Source of the DNA: Viscum album
Taxonomy: Eukaryota > Streptophyta > Magnoliopsida > Santalales > Viscaceae
Direction: 5' to 3'
Assembly (NCBI GenBank): GCA_963277665.1
Contig: OY728143.1
Coordinates: 228,523,591-228,587,590 of the forward strand
DNA: 64,000 bases
In this document: in pieces, positions 1-11,900 of the stretch
How the letters are laid out: each line of letters opens with the position of its first letter
How positions within the stretch are numbered: the first letter of the stretch is position 1
Position numbers and translations under genes: made by a program
Notes under the pieces: model-generated
The model's input: only the letters and a program-made list of their open reading frames with translations
The model's database searches: none
What the model was told of the DNA's origin: nothing

Positions 1-149
1 GGGTTTATTAGTATATATTTCCTTAAAAAACCTTTTTATTATTATGGGTTATATTCATAAACTGTTCAATTTATGTTAATTGTTTTACACATTAAGAATT
101 TTGTATTGCGATTCAAAAACATATCTATTTTATGCCATTGTTTAGAACT

Positions 150-1180
150 AGAAACTAGTGGAAGGAATGGAAACTGTATCAACACACGTAATCCATATAT
201 GGATTTCCCTCCAACTCAAGATAATTATAGAGGGTATACTGAAGCAACTGTTGTTGATCATCTTATCACCATACTGGGACAACTCACTCAGGTTATGAAT
301 AATAACATTACCTATATGGAGCACCTTGATCCACAACACGGATAATAAATAATATACCGCTTCATAGGAAAACAACCACCTACATTCAAGGGAAGTAAAA
401 ATACATTAGTAACTGATTAATGGATAAATTCCATAGGGAAAATATTTCATGCTTTGGGGAGTAGTGAATGGGAAAAAGTTATATTGACAGTTTATCACAT
501 CACTAGAGATGCAAATCAATGGTGGTCATTAATCCAAAAAAATGAAGATTAACACGTTTTGAACATGGAATGGAGGGATTTTTAAAATATTTTTTTATAA
601 GAATACTTTCCTCATGACCATCGAGAAGATATGGAAACAAAATTTTTATGTCTGAGGAAAAATTTGGATGAGATTGTCACAAAGTATTAGTATTACATTA
701 CAAGATTAGAAAGGCATGCAACATATTACGTATGTAACCCAAGGGGTATGAATTTGTTATTCATTGATGGGTTAAAACAAATTCTCCGTCAAGAATTACT
801 GTCATTATCATTCTCATCGTACGAAGATATTTTCTCATCCACTATTAATAATGAAAAGAAATTTTCAAATTCTTACGACATTAAAGCAATTCCATAGAAA
901 AATAGATCTACAGAACACTCTGGAAATGGAAATTAGGGGATTAAGGGAAAATTTGGATATTAATCCTGTGGTAAATGTGGGAAGAAACACCCTGGTACTT
1001 GCCTAAAGGGAATGAGAGTCTTTTAAATGTTTTGCTGAAAAAGGCCACCAATATCATGATTTTAAGGGGAAGAAATATGTTGTCAATGATAAATTCTACA
1101 ATAGTAGAGTGAAGGGAAATTATTCAAATTAATGTCCTAAGTGCCAAGGGAACTTACCTAAAAAAGTAGAAAGGAACAAA
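150..1180 (+). pseudogene. gag remnant of element I
   Basis: Eroded gag (capsid and nucleocapsid) reading. It aligns with the gag of element II from 36349: shared words include the PPTQ-NY segment near 205-230 and the QWWSLI block near 520. Near 960-1060 are remains of two zinc knuckles (Cys and His residues around GKCGKKHP and CLKGMR). Several stops and frameshifts interrupt it, so no full-length Gag could be made. The start codon is not preserved; the left limit is where alignment with element II gag becomes clear. Confidence 0.75.
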
Positions 1181-1254
1181 ACCAAGCTTATGTGATCACT
1201 ACTACTGAGGTTGAAGCTTCGAATGATGTGGTGGCATGTAATTTAATGGTTTCC

Positions 1255-1650
1255 TCAAGTTTATCCAATGTTTTATTTGATTTTGGATCATCTAATTGTT
1301 TCATATCATCCTAGTTTGCTATGAAAATTTGATATTTTCAATATGACTTAACAAGAGATATGTTAGTCAAAACACCAAAGGGATGTATCGTCGCAACAAC
1401 ATTTTTTGAATCGGTTCACATTAGGGCATATAAATGTTCTTTTTCTATTGTTCTCATAGTCATACCCATAAATGAAATTGATATAATCCTAAAAATTGAT
1501 TCTATTTTAGACCATGGTGAGGAAATTTATTGTAAGAAGATGGAGGTTACATTTTTTATGATGATTAGGAGTACCTTATCTTTAGAGCAGAAATATCACC
1601 ACATGATTCTTATCTTAATACACCCCCAGTAGATCTACTAAATTCAATTA
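1255..1650 (+). pseudogene. Retropepsin remnant of element I
   Basis: Aspartic protease region of the polyprotein. The active-site segment reads LFDFGSSN near 1275-1298 (expected D-S/T-G), so Asp and Gly survive but the middle residue is Phe. Downstream, an open stretch at 1360-1632 covers the rest of the fold, including a decayed form of the IDWL motif near 1495. It parallels element II at 37480-37880. Stop codons upstream and a frame change separate it from gag. Confidence 0.7.
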
Positions 1651-1739
1651 TTGGGGATAAAGGGAATTAAATAAATATGGGAGAGTACAAAAATGATTCA
1701 ATATAAGATGTAACTATTGTGCAGGAATATGTTTACATG

Positions 1740-3060
1740 CTTCCAGAGCATTTACCTGGACATCCTCCAGAATGAGGAATTGAGTTTCCATTGATTTAAT
1801 TACTGATTCAAGGCCCATTTTGAAGAACCCTTATAGAATAGAAACTATGGAATTAGTGGAACTAAAGAAAATACTATAGGAATTGAGTTACAAGGGATTT
1901 ATTCTCTCTAGTGTTTCTCCATGGGGAGCCCCGGTCCTTTTTCATAAAATGAAAGACAGATCTATGAGGTTGTGAATTAACTACAGGGAGATCAATGATA
2001 TTACAATAATAAACAAGTATCCCCAACTTTTCATTGATGATTTATTCTACCATCTTCATGGAGGTCAATATTTTTCAAGGATCGAACATCGATCTGGATA
2101 TCATCAGTTGTGTGTGAAGAAGGAAGACATTCAGAAAACAACATTTCGAACCATGTACGGACATTAAAAATTTACAATAATGACTTTTGGGATGACTAAT
2201 GCACCCTCTGTCTTCATGGATCTAATGAATAGAGTTTTAAAGAAATATCTTCATATAATTATTCTGGTATTTATTGATGATATCTTGGTATACATCAAAA
2301 GCTACGAAGATCATGAAAATTCCTTGCGCTTTATCCTAAGGACTCTTACAGGAAATGAATTATATGGTACAGTTAGAAAGTGTGAATTTTGGCATCAGGA
2401 TATTTCTTTTCATGGCCATATTGTCTCTAAGGATGGAATCTAAATTGATCCTTCAAATGAAAAGGTAATCCAAGAATGTCCAGCACTGACATGTATAACC
2501 CAGGTACACATATTTATTGGTTTAGTAGGTTATTATCGACGTTTCGTCCAGAATTGTTTCCGATTGGCTAACCAATTAACCAATATCATACGTAAAGGGG
2601 TTATATTTGTTTTGATAGAAGTATATGTTGAATGTTTTGAAGAACAAATGAGAAGATTATTCAATGCGCTTATATTGACTCCAACATTAGGGTATGATGG
2701 GTATGTTATTTATAATAATGATTCAATGAAAGTACATGGTTGTGTCATTTTGTAGAATGATAGAGTTATTTCATATGCATCACGACAGATCCAAATTCTG
2801 GACCAAAACTATCCTACTCATGATATTGATTTATCAGCTGTAATCATTACTCTGAAAATATGGACACATTATCTATATGGTGAAAATTTTGAGATTTATA
2901 CTAATCACAAGATTTAGATGTATAATTTCTCCCAAAAAGAACACAACATGAGGTAATGGAGATGTCATGAACTATTCCAGGATTTTTATTGCACTATACA
3001 CAACCACCAGGGGAAGGAAAATTTGGTAGCAAATTCTCTCATCAGAATGTATCATGGAGT
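1740..3060 (+). pseudogene. Reverse transcriptase and RNase H remnant of element I
   Basis: Reverse transcriptase followed by RNase H. The palm motifs are recognisable: KGFI-PSVSPWG near 1893-1930, SGYHQL near 2093-2112, [19 protein letters not shown] near 2180-2236, and an intact catalytic FIDDILVY near 2267-2290. RNase H follows (SYASRQI near 2770, HDIDLSAVI near 2818, a decayed SDHKSL near 2900). Stops at 2441, 2753 and elsewhere break the frame. The FIDD box is intact here although the copy is dead, unlike the otherwise intact element E. Confidence 0.85.
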
Positions 3061-3199
3061 TTTGAACAAGATGAGAGTTGAAAATGATCCTATTTTCCTA
3101 GATCTAGTAATGATGGATATGGGAATAACCATGGAAGGTGAAACATCAATACTTATTCAAATGGTTTCCAAAACATATTTACTATAAAGTTTAATGAGT

Positions 3200-3936
3200 T
3201 CTCACACAGATAATGAGAACTTTCAAAAAAAATATTAAAGCTATGAATGATGAGAGATTGAGTGACATCTTATATGAAGATGGAATTTTGATATTTGGGA
3301 AGAGACATTGTGTTCCCGATATACCTTACCTAAAAGGTGAATTGTTGGATGATGCTCATATCTCCAATTTCTCTATACACCCTAGGTGCACATAGATGTA
3401 TAGAGATTTGAAAAAAAACATTTTCGTTGGGAGAACATGAGGTGGGAGATTACTGATTTTGTGTCAAGATGTATGGTTTTTCAATAATTGAAATCTGGAA
3501 GGAAACTTCCTGGAGGATTTGTGCAACATCTTCCCATACCTGAGTGAAAATGGGATAATATTATGATGGACATTGTCATGGGCCTACAAAAGGCTCCTAA
3601 AAGGAATGATGTAATCTGGGTCATTGTTGAACGTCATACCAAGTATGCACATTTTATTGTTATAAGAGAAGATTTACAACCTGAACATATGGAAAGAAAA
3701 TATATTAATGAAGTTGTAAGACATCACAGAGTACCCTTATCGACTTTTTTCTGATCATGATCTCGATTTTACAAGAAGATTCTGGAAAAGTCATCAAAAT
3801 TCCTTGGATACGGAATATCATTTGAGCACTGCCTACCACCCTCAATCTGCGGGACAATTAGAACAGATTATTAAAACCTTAGAAGACATGTTGAGATCTT
3901 TCTCACATGAATTTCAACTAATGTGGGATAAATATT
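3200..3936 (+). pseudogene. Integrase remnant of element I, 5' part
   Basis: Integrase with a decayed zinc-binding N-terminus (His and Cys residues near 3350-3490), then the catalytic core: MDIVMGL near 3566 (first Asp), SDHD near 3751 (second Asp, one frameshift before it) and AGQLEQ near 3848 (Glu). The reading is cut at 3936 inside the core by solo LTR A and resumes at 19488, where APNEALYGKRC-like coding follows. A shift near 3750 and several stops make it a pseudogene. Confidence 0.8.
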
Positions 3937-5942
3937 TGTAACAACCCAAGATTTTATAAGATAAATTCTTTTTAATTTCATTCACATCTTCTATTGTACG
4001 ACACACCAAGATTATCTTACGCTATACGCAACACTATATTAGCTTGCAGTATACGCAACACTTTTCTTGGCTCTTGTTACACACAATTTCAAGTTCGTTT
4101 GATAGATGTTATTCTACGCAACATTGAGTGTATATATATATATATATATTCAATGTATAAATAAAATATGGTCGGATTCTGTTATACGCAAAAACAAAGC
4201 AGTTGTGCACTACATGCAACCCTGACTTGACTTGCATTACACGCAATCACGACCTTCCTCGATATCGTGTGTTGTACGCAATACCGGGTTTTACTAAACA
4301 ACGATATATTATTATAATATTGTTATGAACTAGCCGTTATAAATAGTGTTAAATAAATTTTTAATTTTTTAACATTATTATTCATCTTACACATTTCTAG
4401 AACATGGTATAAGAACAAAATAAATTTTTCGGGTAAAATAAGTATTTTAAAAAAAATGCCGTTTTGTCGCCTTTTGATGGCGCATCCACTTTAAATCTAG
4501 TTTTCGACATGTTTATAAGTTCAATTTGAAAAAATGAAATTCTTCTTTTGAATCAGGATATAAAAATTTACATTGGATAATGTTTTGATATTTTTCTGAT
4601 AACTTTCATATTTTAATGAATAGTAAAAACACGCTATATTTTAATTAAAAACAACTTTTTTCCTTGTAATATCTTATGTGGTTAAATTATAATATTGAAT
4701 GGTTTTAAAGTATAAATAGAATATATTTTTACCATTTAATATAATGTATGTCATTAGCATTGATTTTACCTTGAATTCGTAGGTTAAATCAATTCAATCT
4801 TTTGCAATGATTTAAAGAAAAACCCCTTTTCTTTTGACAACGTGATTAATTTTAATTTAATTTATTCATCTTTTGTGTATTGAATTTGGAAAAATGGATT
4901 CCATATTTGGAATCAGTGGGTCCAAATTATGTTAATAAGCTACTTTTTATTTTTGGGCATTGTGAATAGTAATTATGGTAAATTTTATTTACTATAGTTA
5001 AAGGTAAATCGGGTAATTAAGGGTAATATATAAGATTATAAAATTACCCTAACACTTGGAAAAATCCTATTGGATGGGTAAAAGTAGAACCATATAAACT
5101 AAGGGTCATATTAGATTCATTTTATGGACTTTTGTCCATAAAAATAATTTATTTATTATTAAAACCAAAGAATGTGACAACATGTCACTTTCTTAAATCT
5201 TATAAGTATAATAATTTTAATTTAGTGATAAACTTCATGAAACTTCTAACATGAATAGTATCCAGAAATATAATACAATTATCTATATCATAGAAATTTA
5301 TTTATATTTTTTAGATATTAAATAATTATCATTTATTATGACACTAAGATGATGCAGTAATTGTCTTATTAATGAAATATGGACATAATTGATGTTATAA
5401 ATGCCCGAATAAATGTAATTTGAGACTTTTTATGACTTAAATTAATTTTATAGGATAATATGACATTTTATTGTTGATATAAGTAACTTGGTTCGAACTT
5501 ATCAATCTGTTATGAATTTCATAAAAATCATGTACCAAATAGTTTCAAAATTGACATAAATTAGTTTTTAAAACAAATATTATATTATTAATTTTTATTT
5601 AATTCCTAAAAATATAAGGTTTGGAAAAATGACTTAGATAAGGATAGATATATTAATAATAAACAACTTGGGGTTCTTTTTACTCCTTATGGTAAGTTTA
5701 TCAATCATATAGTGTAAGAAAAAAAAGACACGGTAAAAGTTAAATTATTTAACATAGAGTTAAATTTAATTGATAAGGTTAAAGTAATAACCTAAACTTG
5801 TCTAAATCCTATTGTATGAGAGGATTTAGACCCCTCCCCACTTTACCTTCGAAATAAGACCCTTTGGAACCATTATAAACCGAATTTGACCTTAATATAA
5901 AATAATATTTTGAGATTTTCCTAAGGTGCCCCTCTCCTCCCT

Positions 5943-5950
5943 TATAAAAG
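5943..5950 (+). promoter_or_regulatory. TATA box, solo LTR A
   Basis: TATAAAAG followed by GGCGCATCC, in the same pyrimidine-rich context (CTCTCCTCCCT) as in the element B LTRs. Confidence 0.65.
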
Positions 5951-6274
5951 GGCGCATCCTCCCTCTCCTACTCACACCAATTTGAGCATTCATGCTCAGC
6001 CGACCCCTGCCAAAATCTTTTCTACACTTCTCTAGTATCATCCTAGAGGTCCTGGTCTTCTTCAAAGACCATCCTTAGTTGTTTAAGTAGAGGTTAAGTG
6101 AAGGCGCGTCAAAAAGAGGTAATATCCATTACCGATCTTTTTCAATTTATTTCTTCTTCAACTTCTTCTTATTTAGTTGTTTCATGATAAATTAAAAACA
6201 TAATTATTTCTTATATACTGATATGTTATTATAAATATGAAACAACTATAAATAACCTTCTATCCATCCTACGG

Positions 6275-6515
6275 AAAAAAGAAATCACCGCGCGTGCGTA
6301 CGTACGGAATACCGTCTCAACGCCGTGGTGAAATCTATTTTCCACCACCACCTTACATGGATGGGTATAATAGTGTAAATAATGACTATACATGACTATT
6401 ATAAAGTGATATTGATTCTGAAATAGTATACATACACTCCAATACAATTCCACGATCATAGGAACGATATCATCACTCGTGAGGAATACCGTCTCCACGA
6501 TGTGATGCGACTCGT
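6275..6515 (+). other. Hairpin cluster, solo LTR A (first intact, second partial, third lost)
   Basis: First core is intact at 6297-6318. The second (about 6465-6515) keeps both stem arms (ATATCATCACTCGTG and CACGATGTGATG) but has lost the CGTACGTAC half of the core. The third hairpin is absent, which accounts for much of the shorter interval to the 36-nt exon (682 bp versus 885 bp in element B). Confidence 0.7.
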
Positions 6516-9275
6516 TCTACATGATCTTCATTGCATAATAATTATATAAATGAATTGAGTGAATAAATATGATATATAGTACATTAATTCCATTCTGTAA
6601 ATTATGTATCTATAACCTAAAGAGAAGAATAATAATTTATTCGACAAAACACGCATAAGAAGAAAATGTTATAAACACCCGAATAACAAGTAGCAATAAA
6701 ATATTACTACTAAGATGCTAAGAATATGACCATATATGATATCATAACAATAATTATGATTCTGGAATAAGTCAATAACATTATTTAAATCATTATACAG
6801 GAGGTTCGGACACGTTCGAGGCAAATCGGACCTAAGGTAAGGGAAATATCACAATCTCATTTTTATCCAAGATTGTTTATACTTTGGTATTTACTAGGGT
6901 GTATTTTATCATCCACATCCATGTTTCCTCAATATGTAATATTTATATCCTTATAAAATATTTGATATCCAATTTTAACCTTCATTGAGTTTTTTGTAAT
7001 AGATATGAAGGGAATCTTTTGTCATTTTTCGTACGAGGTACTTTTTGACTTTTCCAACAAAAGTACGAGAAGAATGTTTTTGTTAACTTATACGGCATGA
7101 ATGGATTTTTAAAACATTATTTCCAAGAATCTTCCTTTACATGTTTTCATGATTATTTTTAATCATCTTCTTTTAGTTTAAAATTGAATGACATGTTAAG
7201 AAAGGAAAAATGTTTTTGAAGTGGAAAGGATATTTTCCTCAAGAATGGAGTTCAAGAGTTTTATCAAAATTATTTTCCATCTAAGATAATAAAGGGTTCT
7301 ATGTAACACCCCGGGATTTTATGAAAAATATTATTTTAATTTCATTAATGTCTTCTACACCAAGATTACCTTGCGCTATATGCAACACCGTATTAGCTTG
7401 CAGTATACGCAACACTATTCTTGGACCGTGTTACACACAATTTTGATAATAGTTATTCTACGCAACATTGAGTATATATATATATATATATATAATAAAT
7501 GTATAAATGAAATATGGTTGGATTCTGTTATACTAAACAACGAAGGATTCTTTCACAACACGCAACCCTGACTTGTCTTGCATTACACGCAATCACGACC
7601 TTCCTCGATAGCGTGTGTTGTACGCAATACCGGGTTTTAATAAACAATGTTATATTATTATAATATTGTCATGAACTAGCCATTATGAATAGTATTAACT
7701 AAATTTTGAATTTTATAACATTATTATTCATCTTACACATTTCTAGAACATGGTATAAGAACAAAATAAATTTTTCGGGTAAAATAAGTATTTTTAAAAA
7801 AATGCAGTTTTGCTGCCTTTTGATGGCGCACCCACTTTAAATCTGGTTTTTGACATGTTTATAAGTTCAATTTGACAAAATCAAATTCTTCTTTGGAATC
7901 AAGAAATAAAAATTTACTTTGGATAAATTTTTCATATTATTCTGGTAACTTTCACATTTTAATGAATAGTAAAAACACGCTATATTTTAATTAAAAACAA
8001 CTTTTTTCATCGTGATATCTTATTTGGTTAAATTATAATATTTAATGGTTTTAAATTATAAATAGAATATATTTTTACCATTTAATATAATGTATGTCAT
8101 TAGCATTGATTTTACCTTGAATTCGTAGGTTAAATCAATTCAATCTTTTGCAATGTTTTAAACAAAAACCCGTTTTTATTCGACAACGGGATTAATTTTA
8201 ATTTAATTTCTAAAACTTATGTGTATTGAATTTTAAAAAATGGATTCCATATTTGGAATCAGAGGGTCCAAATTATGTTAATAGGCTACTTTTTATTTTT
8301 GGGAATTTTGAATATATTTTTTTACCATAGTTAAAGGTAAATCGGGTAATTAAGGGTAAATATAATATTTTAAAATTACCCTAAAAATGTCAAAATCCTA
8401 TTGGATGACTAAAAATCGACCCATATCACCTAAGGGTTGTATTAGATTCATTTAATTAAATTTTGTCAATGAAAATAATTTAATAATTATTAAAACCAAA
8501 GAATGTGACAACATGTCACTTTCTTAAATCTTATAAGTATAATAATTTTAATCTAGTGATAAACTTCGTGAAACTTCGAACATGAATAGTCTCCAGAAAT
8601 CTAATGAAATTAAATACATCATAGGAATTTATTTAGAATTTTTAGGGATTACATAATTATCATTTATTATGACAAAAAGATGATGCAGTAATTGTCTTAT
8701 TAATGAAATATTGACAGAATTGATGTTATAAATGCCCAAATAAATGTAATTTGAGAATTTTTATGACTTACACTAATTTTCTAGGTTAATATGATATATT
8801 AGTGTTGATTTAATAAACTTGTTTCGAATATATAATTCTGTTATGACTTTCACAAGAATCATATATCAAATAGTGTCAAAATTGACACAAAATAGTTTTT
8901 AAATCAAATATTATATTACTAATTGTTATTTTATTCCTAAAAATCTAAGGTTCGGCCAAATGACTTATATAAGGATATATATATAAATAATAAACAATTT
9001 GGGATTATTTTGGCATTTTATAGTAAGTTTATTAACCATATAGTGAAAGAAAACAAAAAGACACGGTAAAAGTTAAATTATTTAACTTACAGTTAAATCT
9101 AATTGATAAGGTTAAAATAATAACCTAAACTTGTCTAAATATTATTGGTTGATAGGATTCCGACCCATACACACTTTAACTTCGAAAGAAGACCCTTTGG
9201 AACCATTATAACCCGATTTTGACTTTAATATAAAATAATATTTTGATGTATTCCTAAGGTGCCCCTCTCCTCCCT

Positions 9276-9283
9276 TATAAAAG
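9276..9283 (+). promoter_or_regulatory. TATA box, 5' LTR of element B
   Basis: TATAAAAG in the context CCTCCCTTATAAAAGGGCA. The same box occurs at matching places in LTR A (5943), the 3' LTR (16307), the shared LTR (21753) and the right LTR (52689), which marks the U3/R boundary at roughly 30 bases downstream. Confidence 0.75.
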
Positions 9284-9611
9284 GGCACCTCCTTCCCCCT
9301 CCTCCTCAAGCCAATTTGAGCACTCAAGCTAGGCCAAACCCTGCCATGTTCTCCTCTCCACTTCCCTAGAATAATCCTAGAGGTCCTGGTCTTCTTCAAA
9401 GACCAATCTTAGTTCCCTAAGTGGAGGATTCAAAGAGGCGTTCCAAAGAAGAGGTAATATCAGTTACCGATCTTTTCAATTTCTGTCTTCTTCAACTTCT
9501 TCTCCTTTAGTTGTTTCATGATAAAGTAATAACATCAGTATTACTTACATACTGATATGTTATTATAAATATGAAACAACCCTAATTCACCTTCTATCCA
9601 TCCTACGGAAA

Positions 9612-10060
9612 AATGAAATCACCGCGCGTGCGTACGTACGGAATACCGTCTCCACGCCGTGGTGTAATCTATTTTCCACCACCACCTTACAAGGATGGGT
9701 ATAATGGTGTAATGAGTAACTATTTATGATTATTATAAAGTAATATTGATAATGAAATAATATATATATACTCGAAAACAATTCCACGATCATAGGAACG
9801 ATATCATCACTCGTGCGTACGTACGGAATACCGTCTCCACGACGCGATGAGATTCATTCTTAATGATTAACCATTCATGAATGATTATAAATATATATAA
9901 TAAGTACTAATGAAATATATGACATAATAATGATACTGGATTTATGTATATATATATATATGTCATCTACTTACTTCTATTCAAGACAATAAGGAATGAA
10001 AAACAGCGTTCATGCGTACGTACGGACTACCGTCTCCATGAACGGTGTTTTTCATTTCAT
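9612..10060 (+). other. Three-hairpin cluster with shared core, 5' LTR of element B
   Basis: Three inverted repeats at about 9615-9675, 9800-9853 and 9995-10057, each flanking nearly the same 22-nt core: CGTACGTACGG, then AATACCGTCTC (ACT for AAT in the third). Core starts are 9631, 9816 and 10015. The third stem is the best: AATGAAAAACA-GCGTTCATG pairs almost perfectly with CATGAACGG-TGTTTTTCATT. The stems differ between hairpins while the core is kept. They lie downstream of the TATA box, inside the predicted first leader intron. Function unknown. Confidence 0.8.
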
Positions 10061-10338
10061 TTATCTATCTATTATATATATATATACTGAATATATATGA
10101 TATATAAATCATATTTTCTATTCTGGAAGTAATTAAATCATGATATAAGTAATAATAATGTCAATAACAACAAGTCAAAACACCTAAGATAAATGAAATG
10201 ATTTTACCCAAAACGCTCTTTAATATGGAATTTACAAAAGAACGGGTAAAATAAAGTCATAAGTGAACCATATATTATATCATAACAATTAGTAGGATTC
10301 TGGAATAAGTCAATGACATTATTTAAATCATTATACAG

Positions 10339-10374
10339 GAGGTTCGGACACTTACGAAGCAAATCGGACCTAAG
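10339..10374 (+). other. Predicted 36-nt leader microexon, element B 5' LTR
   Basis: Bounded by an acceptor (ATTATACAG) and a donor (CTAAG|GTAAGG). The equivalent segments are also exactly 36 nt in LTR A (6801-6836), the B 3' LTR (17379-17414), the shared LTR (34529-34564) and the right LTR (53553-53588, donor changed to AAT|GTAAGG). Splicing is inferred from signals only. Confidence 0.5.
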
Positions 10375-11642
10375 GTAAGGGAAATATCACAATCTCATTT
10401 TTATCCGAGATTGTTTATTCGTAAGAATTTACTGGGGTGTATTTTATCATCCACATCCATGTTTCATCAATATGTAATATTATTTCCATCCACCTACAAT
10501 TGTTTAAATACATTTTTACCTTTCGGTGAGTTTTTAGTAATATGTATGAAAGGAATCTTTTTTCGTTTTTCGTACGAGGTACTTTTTGACTTTTCCGACA
10601 AAAGTACGAAGAATGTTTTTTTTAACTTATACGACATGAATGGATTTTTAAAACATTATTTCCAAGAAACTTCCTTTACAAGTTTTCATGTTTATTTTTA
10701 ATCAACTTATTTTATTTTAACGTCGTATAACATGTTATGAAAGGAAAAATGTTTTTGAAGTAGAAAGGATATTTTCCTCAAGAATGGAGTTCAAGTATTT
10801 TATCAAAATTATTTTCCATCTAAGATAATAAAAGGGTTCTGTTTTTATCCCTATTATTACATTGGTTTGATTATGTTGTGATGGAAATATTTTTATGAAT
10901 TCCTTTATCTTATATGAATTGTTTTATGATGTCATGTTGTTTAAGAATCCCATTTTTATTACATGGGTTACGCTATGATGTATGGTTTATGATTATGTGG
11001 CACACATAAGAAAGGATTCATTATAAGATGGGTGGGACCTATATCTCCCTCCAATGCATTGGGTAAAGATTTTATATCTCATGAGATAGACATGGCTGGA
11101 AAGGTAGGTTATACCGGTTCAGTGAAACAGGACTGAAACGAGGGTTACTCGATTCAGAAAGGGACTTCGTCCACTAAGATAGTCTTGGAAATGAGTCTTG
11201 ACTAACAAGAAATGATTCTCTATGATTATGTGTGAATGCCACAAAGTTTCATGTTTTAAGTTATGATTATTGTGATTACATTTCACTGCCATGATTTATC
11301 CCATTTATGAAATTATGATCTCTTTTACAGGTTAAGATTTCCAAAAGTTATGTGCTTGGGTATACGATGTGATTGATATTTCTTTTGTTTACCCTTACTG
11401 AGAATTTGAGCTCACCATTTTATGTTTTCTTTTCCCCAGGATATAAAGAAAGGGTTTAGGTAAAAAAAGGAAGATCTTTATGGGAGATGTTGAAGATCTT
11501 TCACCACGATTAGAATATTATATTCCGAGTTTCCAAAGACACTAAACTATTACGATCCTTGTGTGTGTGTTTTTGTTATGTACTAAGTATTCCGCAAATG
11601 TAATGTAATGTCCATGTACGTCAGGCTTCGGGTCTCTACAGT

Positions 11643-11654
11643 TGGTATCAGAGG
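11643..11654 (+). other. Primer binding site of element B
   Basis: TGGTATCAGAGG begins 2 nt after the LTR end. It matches the 3' end of plant initiator methionine tRNA (TGGTATCAGAGC) at 11 of 12 positions. Confidence 0.88.
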
Positions 11655-11900
11655 AAAGGTTTAGTCAGCCTTTGGAAACTAGGATGCGAAAACGTTAGTG
11701 AGATACCTAGAGATATTTCTAAGGTATGTCTAGGGATGTCTCTAAGGATAAGTATACGTATAGCATATGGTCCTAGAACTATGGTAACGATCTTAGAATT
11801 TAACCTAACATGTTAGATATTAAGGGTACTCCCCCTTTACTATGTTGTTTTCCCTAGCATGATTTTTTCCACTCACACTATTCTTTTTGGGTTTTAGACG

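Larger units (their letters stand above)
3937..7301 (+). mobile_element. Solo LTR A, left part
   Basis: Starts TGTAACAACCC and is colinear with the 5' LTR of element B from 7302 to about 10842. It breaks at GGGTTCT (about 7300), where element B begins, and continues at 18682. Without element B it is about 4.17 kb with both LTR ends and no internal region, so it is a solo LTR. A TATA box lies at 5943-5950, a possible leader-intron donor at 6119 and a possible 36-nt exon at 6801-6836. It is visibly more diverged from the B LTRs than these are from each other. The target duplication is eroded: ATATT before, GTATA after (3 of 5 match). Confidence 0.88.
7302..11640 (+). repeat. 5' LTR of element B (4339 bp)
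   Basis: Starts TGTAACACCCC and ends GGTCTCTACA. U3 runs to about 9300, with the TATA box at 9276-9283. The remaining ~2.3 kb is R plus U5 and would be transcribed leader. It holds a possible splice donor (GAG|GTAATAT at 9454), three hairpins (9612-10060), a possible 36-nt exon (10339-10374), a second donor (AAG|GTAAGG) and acceptors at 11330 and 11439. Short open frames such as 10411-10701 are not maintained between LTR copies. Confidence 0.93.

Noticed and set aside
4131..4150. TA microsatellites (also 7472, 9950, 14511, 16978)
   Set aside because: Real but ordinary; they vary in length between LTR copies and carry no further signal.
9612..10060. Hammerhead or other known self-cleaving ribozyme in the LTR hairpins
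   Set aside because: No CTGATGA/GAAA core in the expected arrangement, and I cannot fit the shared core to another ribozyme class by eye.
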